Assembly: GCA_029204225.1 (NCBI GenBank)
Contig: CM055101.1
Coordinates: 38,669,374-38,733,373 of the forward strand
Length of the DNA: 64,000 nucleotides
From: Diphasiastrum complanatum
Taxonomy: Eukaryota > Streptophyta > Lycopodiopsida > Lycopodiales > Lycopodiaceae
Direction: 5' to 3'
Shown: one piece after another, positions 33,240 to 44,740 of the stretch
Layout: each line of letters starts with the position of its first letter
Numbering within the stretch: position 1 is the first letter of the stretch
Position numbers and translations under genes: made by a program
Notes under the pieces: generated by a model
Seen by the model: only the letters and a program-made list of their open reading frames with translations
Told to the model about the DNA's origin: nothing
Databases searched by the model: none

Positions 33240-34895
33240 TGCTTCGGTTGAGAGCTGAGACAGTGGAAAGGGCGTCGGTTGAGATGTGAAGGGTTGGCCT
33301 CCGGTTGAGATCTGATGGAGTCGCTTCGGTTGAGATCTGAAGGGTTGGGCTCCGGTTGAGATTTGATGGAGTGGCTTTGGTTGAGATGGGAATGGAGGAC
33401 TTCGGTCGAGTGTTGAAGGAGGGGGATCCGTTTGAGATGGGAAGTGGCAGTACAGAATGGTTCGGAAAGTGTGGGGGGAGGGATGTATGAACGGGTTTAG
33501 AAAGGGAGATATGTGGAAGATGGCTGTGTTAGGTAGAGCAGTGTGGGTGATGAAGTAAAGGTGGGTGAACAGAGTGAGGTTGAGTTAAGAAGATGGGGAG
33601 TGGAATAGGAGGAAGTGGAGGTGTTTGACAATGGTTTTAATGTTATGGATGTGTATCGTTCAGGGATGAAGTAGGTTGAAGGTGTATGGTTTGTGATTGT
33701 GATTGTAGGATGTTCAATAGTGTGATAGGAGCATGATAAGTGCTCGTGTGACACTACCCCTCAACATGAGAAACTTGAGATATAAGGTATTCTGCCAACA
33801 ACGTTTGTCTTGAAGGTTTGGTGATGGCGCTCAGAAGGGAGTGATAACAATGGTGAGATGGTGTGAAGATGATGACGGACGGATTGAACAGTCGAGCGCC
33901 AGGATCAGTGTCAAGAGTAGAAAGATCGTCGCAGATCATCGTCAGAAAACGCTTTAGCTTTGCACTTCGCTGAGGTGCGAATGGCTTCGGTGAGAGGGCA
34001 TTTATTGTTGTCGTTGTCTGGTTGCAGGGGAGATGGGATGTGCTGGTTCGTAAAATTTGAATGTATGTCCTCCGGTAGAGATTCGAAATGACTACTCTGG
34101 TTGAGATTTAACAGGGAACTCCGGTTGAGATCTCAGAGAATTGCTCCGGTCGAGATTCTAAGGAAGGCTCCGGTCGAGATCTGAAGGAACTGCTTCGGTT
34201 GAGATTTGATAGAACCGCTTCGGTCGAGATCTGAAGGAAGGCTCCGGTCGAGATCTGAAGGAACTGCCCGGTCGAGATTTGAAAGAACCGCTTCGGTCGA
34301 GATCTGAAGGAAGGCTCTAGTCAAGATCTAAAGGAACGACTTCGGTCAAGATTTGATAGAACCGCTGCGGTCGACATCTGAAGGAAGGCTCCAGTCGAGA
34401 TCTGAATGAACTGCTCGATCGAGATTTGACAGAACCGCTTCGGTCGAGATCCGAAGGAAGGCTCCAGTCAAGATCTGAAGGAATGACTTTGGTCGAGATT
34501 TGACAGAACTGCTTCGGTTGAGATTTGACAGAACCGCTACGGTCGAGATCTGAAGGAACGGCTTTGGTCGAGATTTGATAGGACCGTTGCTGTTGAGATC
34601 TGAAGGCTCCGGTCGAGATCTGAAGGAACTGCTCGGTCGAGATTTGACAGAACCGCTTCAGTCTCGATCTGAAGGAAGGCTCCGGTTGAGATCTGAAGGA
34701 ACGACTTCGGTCGAGATTTGACAGAACCGCTTCGGTCGAGATCTGAAGGAAGGCTCCGGTCGAGATCTGAAGGAACTGCTTTGGTCAAGATTTGACAGAA
34801 CCGCTTCGGTCGAGATTTGAAGGAAGGCTCCAGTCAAGATCTGAAGGAACTACTTTGGTCAAGATTTGACAGAGGCACTTCGGTTGAGATTTGAG
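33240..34895 (-). repeat. 24-26-bp repeat array B
   Basis: Dozens of degenerate tandem units with plus-strand core CGGTYGAGATYTGA followed by a variable 10-11 bases such as AGGAAGGCTC or CAGAACCGCTT. Order is best between 34080 and 34890 and looser at 33240-33470; 33480-34050 holds few units. Because many units are 24 bp, several frames stay open and give Ser-Asp-Leu-Asp-Arg-like repeats, but there is no sign that they are translated. Confidence 0.92.
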
Positions 34896-35286
34896 AAAAA
34901 TCTCATGATATAAATGAATCTGTTTGATGCAAGTGAAGAACTCCAAGGAAAATAGGACTGTAGCTCAGAGTAGTTGTTCTTATAAAAGAGGTGTATCTCT
35001 AGGAATGTTGGTTATCTTGAGATACCAGTGAGACAAAGATGAGGTGGCCGAAGTGTGAGAATGATTTCCTAAGGTGTAGCCTATCAGTTGTCGATCTAGA
35101 ACACCCATGACCCATGAGTATGAACAGAAGAAAAAAAGAAAAACATGTATAGAATGTACATAAGTAATGATATGAAGTATAAACAAGGAACGAGGTGAAC
35201 AATAGGCGAGATGTACAAGGAAAGGAATAAAATAACATTAAAAACACCTTTTTTTTTTCTTTTTGTTTTTTATCATCAAGGGAAAA
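34896..35286 (-). other. Spacer between integrase end and array B
   Basis: Non-coding element sequence, also found in the related copy (55563-55975: CATGGGTCATGG..TGTTCTAGAT..CAACTGATAGGCTACACC). Its conservation in both copies shows that it is part of the family. Confidence 0.6.
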
Positions 35287-35745
35287 GATCCTAAATTGGG
35301 TCAACAAAGAACAACTCTTCGTAGTACCGCCGTAGATGACCACCGTTTATGACAGTGTCTAGGAGTGTCCCGTCAAGTGTTTGTAACTGGACTGCACCAT
35401 TAGAAAATATTTTGTTAATAACGTATGGACCTTCACTTCTGAACTTCAACTTGTCAGGGTGCTTCTTTGATGTATAAAGAAGTACCTGGTCACCTAAATG
35501 TAGATCTTTATTGCGCAGGTGACAGTCATGCCAAGCGTTTTGGCGTCGTTTGTTAACTAGTTGTGCGTGATAAGATATTACTCTTGTCTCGCATAACTAG
35601 GCTAACGTAAATAGCCTGGTTTTGACTTGTTGTTCGATTGAAGCCTTTTCACAGAGATCTGTTGAAAAAGCCTCCGTAACTCTTAGCGAAGGTACTAAGA
35701 ATTCTACGGGCATTACCGCTTCTTGACCATATACTAAGTGGTCAG
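35287..35745 (-). pseudogene. Gypsy integrase C-terminal end
   Basis: It reads HLVYGQEAVMPVEFLVPSLRV, STDLCEKASIEQQVKTRLFTLA, a stop near 35597, then CHLRNKDLHLGDQVLLYTSKKH, KLKFRSEGPYVINKIF and GGHLRRYYEELFFVDPI. This is the end of the core and the C-terminal SH3-like region ('GDlVL...k..PKl...w.GPy.V') that binds DNA during integration. The catalytic core is missing upstream; gag joins it in frame at the Asp-His of SADHLVYG. Confidence 0.85.
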
Positions 35746-37554
35746 CTGATTGTCCATGGTTTTGCTGCTGTTTTTGTTGTTGGCGTTGTGCTCTAGTAAG
35801 AACTCTAACAGGTTCGAATGTGATATGACGTGCTGGAAGGATCCTGTTAGGTCGTTCAGGACAGTCTTTGAAGCTGTGCTTGTGAACATAGTCGGGACAT
35901 TCTGCATGGTATTGGTTTTTAACTTTACAGTCAGCCATGAAATGTCCTGTTTCGCCACAGATAAAGCAGCGGTTGCTCATGGGTCCAGTGGCGATAGCGT
36001 AACCATCTTGGATGGCTAGCTGAGTTGGGTTTTCTTGTGGTGTAAAATACTCAGCTTGTTTGCACGAGCATGAGTTGTCAAGTTTGATATTGGTGATGGT
36101 AGATGATGGAATTGATGGATCATGATGATATGATTGATCGTAGGAGTTTTCTACCAGGTGTGTGTGTGCAGAATCTCGAGGATGTCTATGTTTTTGTGCT
36201 CCTAGATCCTGTTGTCCTTGTGGTGGTAGTCCTAAGAGTGCCAACTGTTGTTGAGGTTCATGTCTAGGTTGTCTGGGCAACTCTTGTATATGGATCTGGT
36301 TGTTTCGTGGTGGATAGGACGTGTGTTGTTGTTGTGAAACAAATGGTTGTCAAGGAGGTTGATAATGTCCTTCTGACTAGTTGTGAGGCTGATTCCTCGG
36401 GTTATAATAGCAATAAAGGGAGGTATGCCCCATAAAGTCGCAGATTTCACATTTGATCAAGGAGGTATATGGGACCGGTTGGTATGAAGGGCACTCATTG
36501 CCAGTGTGTGTACCTCGGCGGTGAGGGCACCACGTGTTCTCTCGTCTATGATGGATTTGGCCAGTGGGTAACTGACTTGGCATCGAACTTTGGATAGACT
36601 TAAGAGTGTTTTGAAACTCTTTTGTGAGTTTCTCCATCTGTTGTTGGTGTTGCTGATTAAGCAACTCCATCTGTGTTTTCCATAACTGTTCTCGTGTGTC
36701 ATTGTTTGGTCGAGCTTCTTGGATAACATGATGTGCTCTTCGTTCTCGTGATTCCTCAACATCTGAGCCCTCGTCTTCTTCTTGAATGGCATCAGACATG
36801 GCTTGTTTCAATTATGTATATTCATCATTGGAACGAAGTTCCCGTCTGATCCATCGGGGAAGTCCAACAAGGAACCAAATGATGAGCATGGACTCGGTAG
36901 GTTGCTCTTGTACCTGACTTTTTAGTCATTTAAATCGTTCGATATAGTCACGTACTTTTTCGTCTTTTGTCATTTTGACATTACTTAGTTTGACAAAAGG
37001 ACTTTCTATCAAGCGAAAAGGCTTGAACCGTTTGATAAATGCCTCTTTCAAGAGTAACCAGTCACGTTTATCTTCACGATCAAAGTTAAAAAACCACTCT
37101 CGTGCGTGATCGATCATGGTCATCGAGAAGAGCTGTACCATGGCCTCTGGTGATGTCTCGTCGTAGATGTCACAGACATTCTCAAAGACTTGGAGAAATC
37201 TCTGAGGATCAGTGTTACCATTGTACTTAGGTAAGTCTAGCTTTGGGGTCCTTTTTCAGTACGTGGAACATTATTTGCGAAAGCTCCGTTTAAGTGAGCT
37301 CTTGCATGGGATGATTCGGCAGGATGAAATTATGGTCATTCGTACGGAGCTTCATAACGCGTAGGTTCCCATCTGTCGAATGGGTCTATGGATGGCTCTT
37401 GGACTTGGGATTTCATCTTGGAATACCTGTTTAATCGAGCCTGTTCGGTAGATAGGGAGACCATCTCTGGTGGATAGTTATCTGTAGTATTCGGATCGTT
37501 AGGGCGATCCATGACAGCTCGTAGAGTGTTGTAGGATTGTGGAAATAAACTCAT
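35746..37554 (-). pseudogene. Gypsy gag with zinc knuckles
   Basis: It starts MSLFPQSYNTLRAVMDRPND (37554). The capsid-like domain reads FSMTMIDHAREWFFNFDREDKRDWLLLKEAF and MTKDEKVRDYIERF (37141-36926). A Gln-rich coiled stretch is at 36760-36600. Three Cys/His motifs follow: WCPHRRGTHTGNEC, KCEICDFMGHTSLYC and CFICGETGHFMADC (about 35970). A further Cys-rich segment reads ECPDYVHKHSFKDCPERP. Stops and shifts lie near 37330, 37240, 36900 and 36360. Gag packages RNA; the Cys motifs would bind it. Its 3' end is fused to integrase. Confidence 0.8.
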
Positions 37555-37719
37555 GCACTCTGGTTACGGTGGATACGGTTGTCGGAATGCGGTTTTTGTG
37601 GTCTGTTACGGGTTGATTTCGATTTGGGATGGTTGATGGAGGTCGTTGAAGGCCGTAAACCGTAATATTGCGGTCTACTGCGGTTTGTGACGGTCAAGGA
37701 CGAATGTGCATCGGTCAGA

Positions 37720-38480
37720 ACTTGAGTGAGGCTCCGGCTCAGGTGAAATTTGACAGGGGTTCGGCTCCGGTTGAGATTGGAAGTAGGCCGTCGGTTGAGA
37801 GGTGACTGTGGCCTCCGGTTGAGATTCAAGAGCAGTGTTCCGGTTGAGATTTGAGAAGAGTGCTTCGGTCGAGATCTGAGGAGAGTTCTTCGGTTGAGAT
37901 CTGAGCGAAATGCTTCGGTCGAGATCTGATAGAAGTGCTTCGGTCGAGATCTGAATAGAGTGCTTCAGTCGAGATTGGACTGAACACTCCGGTTGAGGTG
38001 TGAGCGAAATGCTCCGGTTGAGATGTGATGGCAGTGCTCCGGTCGAGTTTTTACTAAGCACTTCGATTGAGATGCGAGCGAAATGCTCCGATTGAGAATT
38101 GATGGCAGTGCTCCGGTCGAGTTTGGACTGAGCACTCCGGTTGAGATGTGAGCGAAATGCTCTGGTTGAGAATTGATGGTAGTGCTCCGGTTGAGTTTTG
38201 ACTGAGCACTCCGGTTGACATTTGGACTGAAGGGTCCGGTTGAGATGTGACGGTTTCCTTTGGTCGAGATGTCAAAGAGATGTTCGTTCTAAATGTGGAG
38301 TTATGACTCCGTTCGAGTTTTGAATGATTAGCGGTGGTTGAGGTGTAACTGAGGACATGTTAGGATCGTGAATTTGTGGTTTGTCGAGAGGTATGAGGTA
38401 GTGGTCCGGTCCAGACTTGAGTTGTGGAGCTCGTCGTGGTGAGGATCGTGAGACTCCGGTTGAGAAACGAGTAGGACTTC
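37720..38480 (-). repeat. 25-bp repeat array A in the gypsy leader
   Basis: Tandem degenerate units with the same core as array B (CGGTYGAGATNTGA), here mostly 25 bp long, for example CTCCGGTTGAGATGTGATGG. The array lies between the primer-binding site and gag. Confidence 0.92.
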
Positions 38481-38589
38481 GATCAAGACCGAAGTGATGA
38501 GCTCGGAAATGAATGTGTAGGAGCTCTCAGACGATGGTGTCGCAACACAGGAGATTGAGATATGGCTTGGTTGAGCGTGTGTGTAGCTG

Positions 38590-38604
38590 TGGAACGGCGC
38601 CAAA
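38590..38604 (-). promoter_or_regulatory. Gypsy primer-binding site
   Basis: On the minus strand TTTGGCGCCGTTCC follows the LTR end (...GTGAACA). TGGCGCC-type sites are the usual primer sites of Athila/Tat-like gypsy elements. Confidence 0.75.
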
Positions 38605-38633
38605 TGTTCACAGATTCTCTGAATCTGTGAACA
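38605..38633. repeat. Perfect 13-bp-arm hairpin at the LTR end
   Basis: TGTTCACAGATTC, then TCT, then GAATCTGTGAACA: a perfect inverted repeat with a 3-base loop exactly at the LTR terminus next to the primer-binding site. Confidence 0.95.
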
Positions 38634-39703
38634 CGTTTTTTCTCTTTCTTTTGTGGCTTATCTCTCTTGGATTACTTCTATTGTTATGGTTCTTTGTGAT
38701 TACTCTTCTTATTAGAACGGTTACAGAGCAGAAGCAATATTCAATGATGCATTACGTATTTCCCAGCTTGTCAGTGCGTAACTCGAATCCGATACTCAGC
38801 TACATGCATACACTAGCCATGCAACCATCTACAGCTCAAGCATATCAACATTCAGCACAAAGAGCGATTCTACTACTAGCTACTGAATCAAAGAACAATC
38901 AAGAACTAGATTAGCTACTGAAACTAAAACAAGATTCAAGAAACAAGAAACAAGATTCCTAGCAGCATTTAGCAATCTAAGAATCAAGAAACACACATTA
39001 CTTGATGTCTAGATTATCCAAGAACATCAAGAACTAGAATGTCAAGACTATGCAAGATTTACACCACATTTCTAGCCTCTATAGTTTACTTGAATGCTGA
39101 TTTCTACAAGATTCCACCAGCAAGAACTGAAGCTAATCCACAACTAAGCAAGAACAAGAAACAAGAACCTAGTTAATCCACAAGCAAGGAATCAAGCATG
39201 CTCATAGAAATATCACTCAAGATCATTGCCATGAACAAGGAGCTTAGTGATCTTCAAGAACTCATGGAGTATCCTCTTTATTAGCTCAAGAGAACTTGAA
39301 AATACAATCAAAGCTCCCTCACAAGAGAGGGGGACCCTTAAATAAGCAAGAAGGCTACCCATGTGGAGCCCATGTGGCAATTCCACTAAATTAGAAATTA
39401 CATGTGGAATTTGCCCTTCCACTAGAGGTCACCATCAAAAGGTGGCTTAGTCTTACTATTTTAAGGGGGGTCTACGTTTATTACAACTATTCAAGAAAAT
39501 GTTACTAGCTCCTACATGGTCATTCCTTCTTTGGGATACACCATGTAGGCTCACATAGTTAATCATTATCTTCCTAGCTAGTATTTCCTCGGCTCTCATG
39601 CTCAGCTCTCAGCTTCTTCTGCTCTCTTCCTTCTGAGACCTCCTCGGTCATGGGTGATAACTTATGTCTTCAGCTTGGCTCGACACTAGAGAATCGGCTA
39701 ACA
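38605..39703 (-). repeat. Gypsy 5' LTR, 1099 bp
   Basis: On the minus strand it starts TGTTAGCCGATTC and ends TCTGTGAACA beside the primer-binding site. A second, truncated copy lies at 58084-58783. In element sense it has a TATTTAAGGG box near 39340 and AATAAAGAGG near 39280, plausible promoter and poly(A) signals. The inner end forms a perfect hairpin (38605-38633). Confidence 0.85.
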
Positions 39704-41160
39704 ACATGACTGCCAAACTTCATTTGAGGAATGTCCATTTAACTGTGAAGAATAGCTGGTGGTATACTACATAAGAATGCCATGATTTCTGTAGTAATAT
39801 TTGAATTCAATTGAAATGAATTTGCCTCCACCATTAATCCGAATTGCCTTGATTTTCCTAGAAGTCTAATTCTTAGCTTCTTGCGTGAATTGTTGAAAAT
39901 ACTTGAACGCTTCTGATTTCTTCTTCAAAAATAAACTATTGTCCTCTTTAAATAATCATCGATGAAGGTCAAAAAATATTTTGGTTCTCCTACATGGATC
40001 CACATTATATGTCACAGTGCACAATATCTAACACACCTTTGGATGTGTGTTGTGAATCAAACTTGAAAGGAGTTCTAGCATGCTTCTCTAGACTCCTTTA
40101 ACAAACTGTACGGTCTAAAATATTGTTGTAGTTAAGATCTCGAAGAATCCCTTTTGCTGATATATTCTAAAAACAAGTAGAATTGATATGAAGCATTCTG
40201 TAATGCAAAAGTAAATCCTTATTATCCAAATTAGAAGTAGATAAAGCTTGAACAATCAAAGCATTCCAATGACTAGGCTTATAAAGACTGTCTTGCCTCT
40301 TTTTGATGAGCGAAATTACCTTCAAGTAGTAGTATGCTTTTGTCTAATATCAAACAAGCATTAGAATCAAATTCGACTTTATGGCCCAAATTAGCAATTC
40401 TACTAATAGAAAGTAGATTTTTGGTATGATTTGGAACATGATGAACATTTGGAATGAAAGTAGTACCATCCAAAAATTGCAATATGACAGTGTCGATACC
40501 ATCGATACTGTGAGTACTGCTATCGCCCGATGAGACACACTTCTGATGATTGTAGTCATGAAACCAATTTCACTAGCTTGTCATGTGCTGAGTAGCACCA
40601 CATATCAAGAATCAATATCTTGTCGGTCTTCATTTGCCATAAATGCTGCTTCATCAGCTTCTTTGTCAAAGTCTTTTGAACCTTTTGTTGCATTAGCATA
40701 CTGTTGCTGCTATTGCTTTTTCGATTTGAGAATTCGACAATCCTCTAGCAGATGTCTGGTTCGTTTGCAATATCTACAAAATAGTTTTGATTTTAATGAA
40801 ATTGAATTCGAATTTGAACCTTGTTCAGAATTTGAATTTTATTTGACTTTCATACGTTCATTGACTTTTTATTATTCTTATCGAATTTCTTCAAATAAAG
40901 AGCTTTTGATTCTGGCGTCGAATGAGAGAATGAAAATCCATTTCTCTAGATATCTTCTTGTAGTAGCATAGATTAAACTTGTGCTATTGTAAGACCTTGC
41001 TGAATAAAAATAATAATTACCCAATTTTTGTAGGTGTCAGGAAGGCTCGATAAGAGAGTCATGATGGCATCTACATCATTGATATATGCACCACCTATAG
41101 ACACCTACGCAGGAATATTTTTGAAGTTGTTATAGAAATGAATGTCTATGGATGTCTAAA
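39704..41160 (-). pseudogene. Ty1/copia gag-integrase relic
   Basis: Minus-strand pieces in copia order. The gag tail is LSSLPDTYKNW (about 41060). A degenerate knuckle (DC.RTRHLLE.C region, about 40760) and VILQFLDGTTFIPNVHHVP with NLLSISRIANLGHKVEFD (40500-40350, protease to pre-integrase) follow. The integrase reads SEAFKYFQQFTQEA, IKAIRINGGGKFISIEF and YTTSYS (39990-39740). The second Asp of 'LRTDNGGEF' reads IRINGGGKF, so it is lost. Stops are frequent. The gypsy LTR ending at 39703 is inserted here. Confidence 0.75.
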
Positions 41161-41635
41161 ACACATTCTTATAATAATAGCTAAAGTACAAGACATATTC
41201 CCAAAAATGCTTTAGAGATAAATTACAACTTTTCTTCTAGCAATTTTACGAATTTTTCCCAAGTCCTAGATTTAGAGTCATTAGCCTTACAATAAAGGGT
41301 GTCACAAGCCAGCCTCTCCAAGCTTGTGAATCCTAGAAGCCGGTGTGTAGAATGAACCTCCCAACCATAGGCACCCCCTCCTTGAGTCCTTCTACCTGCT
41401 ATTCCCGTCAACTGGCACATGGCATCCACCTGTGGGTGATCAGTCCACTTGGCATGCCTGGCCATTGTGACCTATGAATACTGAGTGACTCATAGGGTAC
41501 CACCCTCGTGACCCACCAAAGACCTGTGACCCTCTTGGTCACCCCGACTATAACTTGTCGGCTAGCATCTCATCATTGACGACTAGGGTTCCGAGGGTCA
41601 AGACACACCGCATCTCTGACAGCTTGTCAGGCGGC
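41161..41635 (-). other. Possible LTR remnant between copia and gypsy relics
   Basis: An 80-codon open stretch (41465-41223) shows no known domain. GC content is higher than the surroundings, and the sequence starts abruptly where the RT reading of the next element ends (41640). An LTR of that gypsy is the likeliest explanation, but no second copy is in the window to prove it. Confidence 0.35.
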
Positions 41636-43570
41636 CACACCGCGGAAACTACCATCATTTTTCTTAACAAGTAAAATAGGAGAGGTGAAAGGTGAATAAC
41701 TAGGACGGATGTACCCTGATGGACTTCTCCAACTCAGTTGCTGGGTCACATCTAGGTTGTAATGAAAATGCATGTGCACTAAGGGATGCAAAAGTAAATG
41801 AAGCTTCTTGTGGTTTATTAGTGAGTGCTTATCTGATTATTATCAACATAAGAATCAACACTAGAATCAACATTCACATAACATAACCACAAATACTGAA
41901 TCTCAATTCTCTTTATTTGCATACAGGTAACAATAGGACCGTCAACAGATGGTCTCTTCCCCTTTAAGACATGAGACATACCCTCATGCCCGAACTTATA
42001 CACATGTGACTTAAAATCTATAGCGGGCCGCTTACTTGCATGCCACCGCTTACCAAGTACAATATCAAAATTAGCTAGTTTAGTAATTTAAAATCTATAG
42101 TGGGCTACTTCTCGGTATACGTCTGAATAGACAAAGACGCCCGAGAGATTCTTTCATCCCAAACCTCTGTTCCCTTACCATCTGGCATCTCAACAGTATA
42201 CCGGTAATTAAATGGAACAGTAGCCAAGCGAAACTTTCTCACCACGTGAGAATTGATAATATTATGCGAGGAACCAGTGTCAAACAAGACGAGCACATCG
42301 TGACCTTCTAGCTTCTCCCTCATGCATATCAATTCACCATCTGGAAACTGATAAGCTTCACGCACCTTGGTGGACAAATAACAAAGTGGTGCTTCTGGAA
42401 CAAGCTTCTGCACTGAAATAGTCATGACACAATGAGTGTCGTCATCATCACTTACCAACAAGTCATCCAGAATTTCTTCAGCATTGCCCTCATCTTGACG
42501 TTGCATAATATGGAGCTTCTTGCCTGTACGTCAAGGACAATCTTTGAAAAGGTGCTTGCCAAGATAGAAAAAGTAATCCGTCTTCCTTGGCCTTTTCCTT
42601 TTGCTCAACACTAAGAGAAGGCTTGTCATAAGCACGACAAGCCATAGAAGATCCCGCCTTGCGCTTCAAAGTATGTTCCATCTAGGTAGGATCCTTCTGC
42701 AAAAAGCCTTTCTGACCAACTTGGCTAGACTTTCGTGAACCCTTCCTCTGAGGCCAGCTTGGTGCTCCAGATTCAGCCTTGGTGCGCACATTATCTTCAA
42801 AGTTGAGAGCTATAACAACTGCCTCTTCTAAGATCTTGCACCCTTCATTAAGCACTGAAGGCCTCAACTCTTCACGAAGGCCAAATATGAACTTTTGGGC
42901 TACTAGCCACTCGGGAATCTCTTATGGAATCTTGATAAGCGTCTCACGATACCTATCAGCATATTCCTGCACCATGTACTGCCTCTGATGATGCAAAAGC
43001 CAAGCCGTCGCACACACATGCTCATGTGGAGGAATGAACTGAGCTCTGAAAGCTCGCTTAAACTCAAGCCAGGTGGATGGAGCCTGATTAGACTTCAACA
43101 ATTTATGCCACCACTTGTCAGCAAAATCAGTGAAATGGTAAGCAGCTTTGCGGACCCGCCAACCCTCATCAGTTGGGGACCACTTCAAATCAAAATACTC
43201 TTCCCACTTATGCACCCACTGATCTACGATATCAGTATTGTGTTGGGGAGTGTTTCCTGCGAAATGGGTAGGTTTAATATCTTTGTCTTTTGGGTAGGGT
43301 GGAGGTAACACAGGACGAACAACAGAAGATGGATAAGGCGGAGCATACTGTGAAGAAGACACATAACCACCAGCTACCATCATCGCTCGCATCTCTGTGA
43401 CGGTCTTTTCCACACTATCCATGCGAGTTTGCATAGAAGGGGAAGTACCAGCAGGCGAACTAGCAACCACTGTAGGCAGATTAGGTTAAAGCTAGGCATA
43501 GGGCTAGGTGGTGGTGATGGGAGAGCAACGGGTGGACTAAGCGGAATATCAACTCTATCATCTTCCATTA
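41636..43570 (-). pseudogene. Ty3/gypsy gag-protease relic, with start of RT
   Basis: The gag head begins near 43570 (MEDDRVDIPLSPPVALPSP). The capsid-like domain reads THFAGNTPQHNTDIVDQWVH, ADKWWHKLLK, STWLEFKRAFRAQFIPPHE and VQEYADRYRETL, with a stop at 42922, then RPSVLNEGCKILEEAV. The retroviral-type aspartic protease is at 42290-42240 (LVLFDTGSSHNIINSHVVRKF) and continues to FGHEGMSHVLKGKRPSVDGPIV near 41940. RT starts near 41730 (IRPSYSPFTSPILLVKKNDGSFR) and then breaks off. A classic zinc knuckle was not seen. Confidence 0.85.
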
Positions 43571-44589
43571 TGAAACAAAAACAGAGATAGCACAAAATCA
43601 AGCTAGAATGTTTTGCACTTATTGTAAAGCACTCAAAAAAGGATAATCTGACCATACTTTCAATTGCAAGATAGTAAAGACAAGGAAGAAAAAAAAAAGA
43701 GCTCTCCCTAAAATCTAAGCAATGGGATCCCCTCAGGAATGTGCTGGCAAGAAAACAAAAGGTGCCAATTTTCAAAATAGCCTCAAAAAGCTTCAGAATA
43801 ATATCAAAATAGCTTCAGAACAGCACTAGACAGCTGTCCCACAATTTTGGATGTTTGTAGATCTTTAAAACAACGCTGGAACAGTCAGAAATGGGCACTA
43901 AATCGGTGCTAGAGCAGCGCTCCAGTTTCCCACAAATTGTTGATCTTGAATTTATTGGTTATATTCTCAAGCATTATCAAATCAATTGGCTAAAATCTAA
44001 AAGGATTTAGCTTTGATTGACAGTGTAGTAAAATCTTGAAGGAAGTTCATTATGCCCCATTGGCCACATGCATTCACCTTGTTCTGCGGGTGCCATAGCT
44101 AGCAACTGCATCGCCACCCACCCACCCACCATCCTCTGACCCAAAAGGGCTAGCCAAGGAAAAGAGTGTGCGAGTCTATTTGAAACTCATATGGAGGTGT
44201 TTACAAGTGCATGACTTGATTATGGGTATAACGCATACACTTCATGCGCCTTCACTAGGCACTGTCTCTATGTGTGTAGGTTAATTCCGCCAACAACAAA
44301 AAGTGGAGGAAATCAAGCCCATCATTTTGAATGGATAGGGGTACTTGGTGCAAGGGCTAGAACTTGTGTTTGCAAGTCATTCAACTTGTGTTATTGGCAT
44401 ATAGGAGCCTTGAGCTCCCTACTATCCAATATAGAGTGATCTTTGTAATTTTCAAATATGCACAAGAAAATATCTTGCCTACTAAACCATATAGAGTGAT
44501 CTTGTAAGATATCAAATTTGCACAAGGAAAAAATGTGCTCTCTACCTAAACTAGTGCTTTTTGGTTTATGTCAATGGAGGGGATGTGGT
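43571..44589. other. No gene seen
   Basis: Probably leader of the gypsy relic at first, then intergenic sequence. Near 44390-44540 a segment with ATATAGAGTGATCTT and CACAAGRAAA is imperfectly duplicated (copies about 65 bp apart). Confidence 0.45.
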
Positions 44590-44740
44590 ATGGAGCCCAT
44601 GACCTCATGTTTTGAAATTCAAGGGCCACGATACGACTAAACCTAAACTAGTGCATCTTGGTTTGCTCGAACCAGGGACTAAAGAAACTCTGGATGCAAA
44701 GCTAACCAAGTGAGCCAATGGATAAACCTAGACTAATGAT
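44590..44740 (-). mobile_element. tRNA-derived SINE-like sequence
   Basis: On the minus strand GGCTCACTTGGTTAGC resembles an RNA polymerase III A box region, and CCTGGTTCGAGC a B box about 30 bases later. A downstream body includes GAGGTCATGGGCTCCATACC. A related body fragment lies in peroxidase intron 1 (about 46905-46985: GAGGTTATGGGTTTGATATTCC on the minus strand). No poly-A tail was mapped. Confidence 0.4.

Larger units (their letters stand above)
30054..39703 (-). mobile_element. Large rearranged Ty3/gypsy element (minus strand)
   Basis: In element sense it reads: 5' LTR 39703-38605, PBS TGGCGCCGTTCC just after it, a 24-25-bp repeat array (38480-37720), and gag (37554 to about 35800). 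Gag joins directly to the last part of integrase (to 35287). A spacer, a second repeat array (34890-33240) and a long extra ORF (about 33200-30086) follow. Protease, RT, RNase H and most of integrase are deleted, and no 3' LTR was found. The PBS type and the extra ORF after pol are reminiscent of the Athila/Tat side of gypsy. A related, internally inverted copy lies at 55.2-58.8 kb. The 5' LTR is inserted in a copia integrase relic. Confidence 0.8.

Noticed and set aside
34133..34788. Frames coding Ser-Asp-Leu-Asp-Arg repeats as possible proteins
   Set aside because: They follow from the 24-bp repeat unit. There is no consistent frame across the array and no start context.
33240..34895. CRISPR-like array
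   Set aside because: The units are contiguous and degenerate, with no constant repeat and unique spacer structure, in a plant retroelement.
40546..40971. Plus-strand 141-codon frame
   Set aside because: It is antisense to copia gag and protease remnants on the minus strand.
42988..43308. Plus-strand 106-codon frame
   Set aside because: It is antisense to a well-recognised gypsy gag domain.
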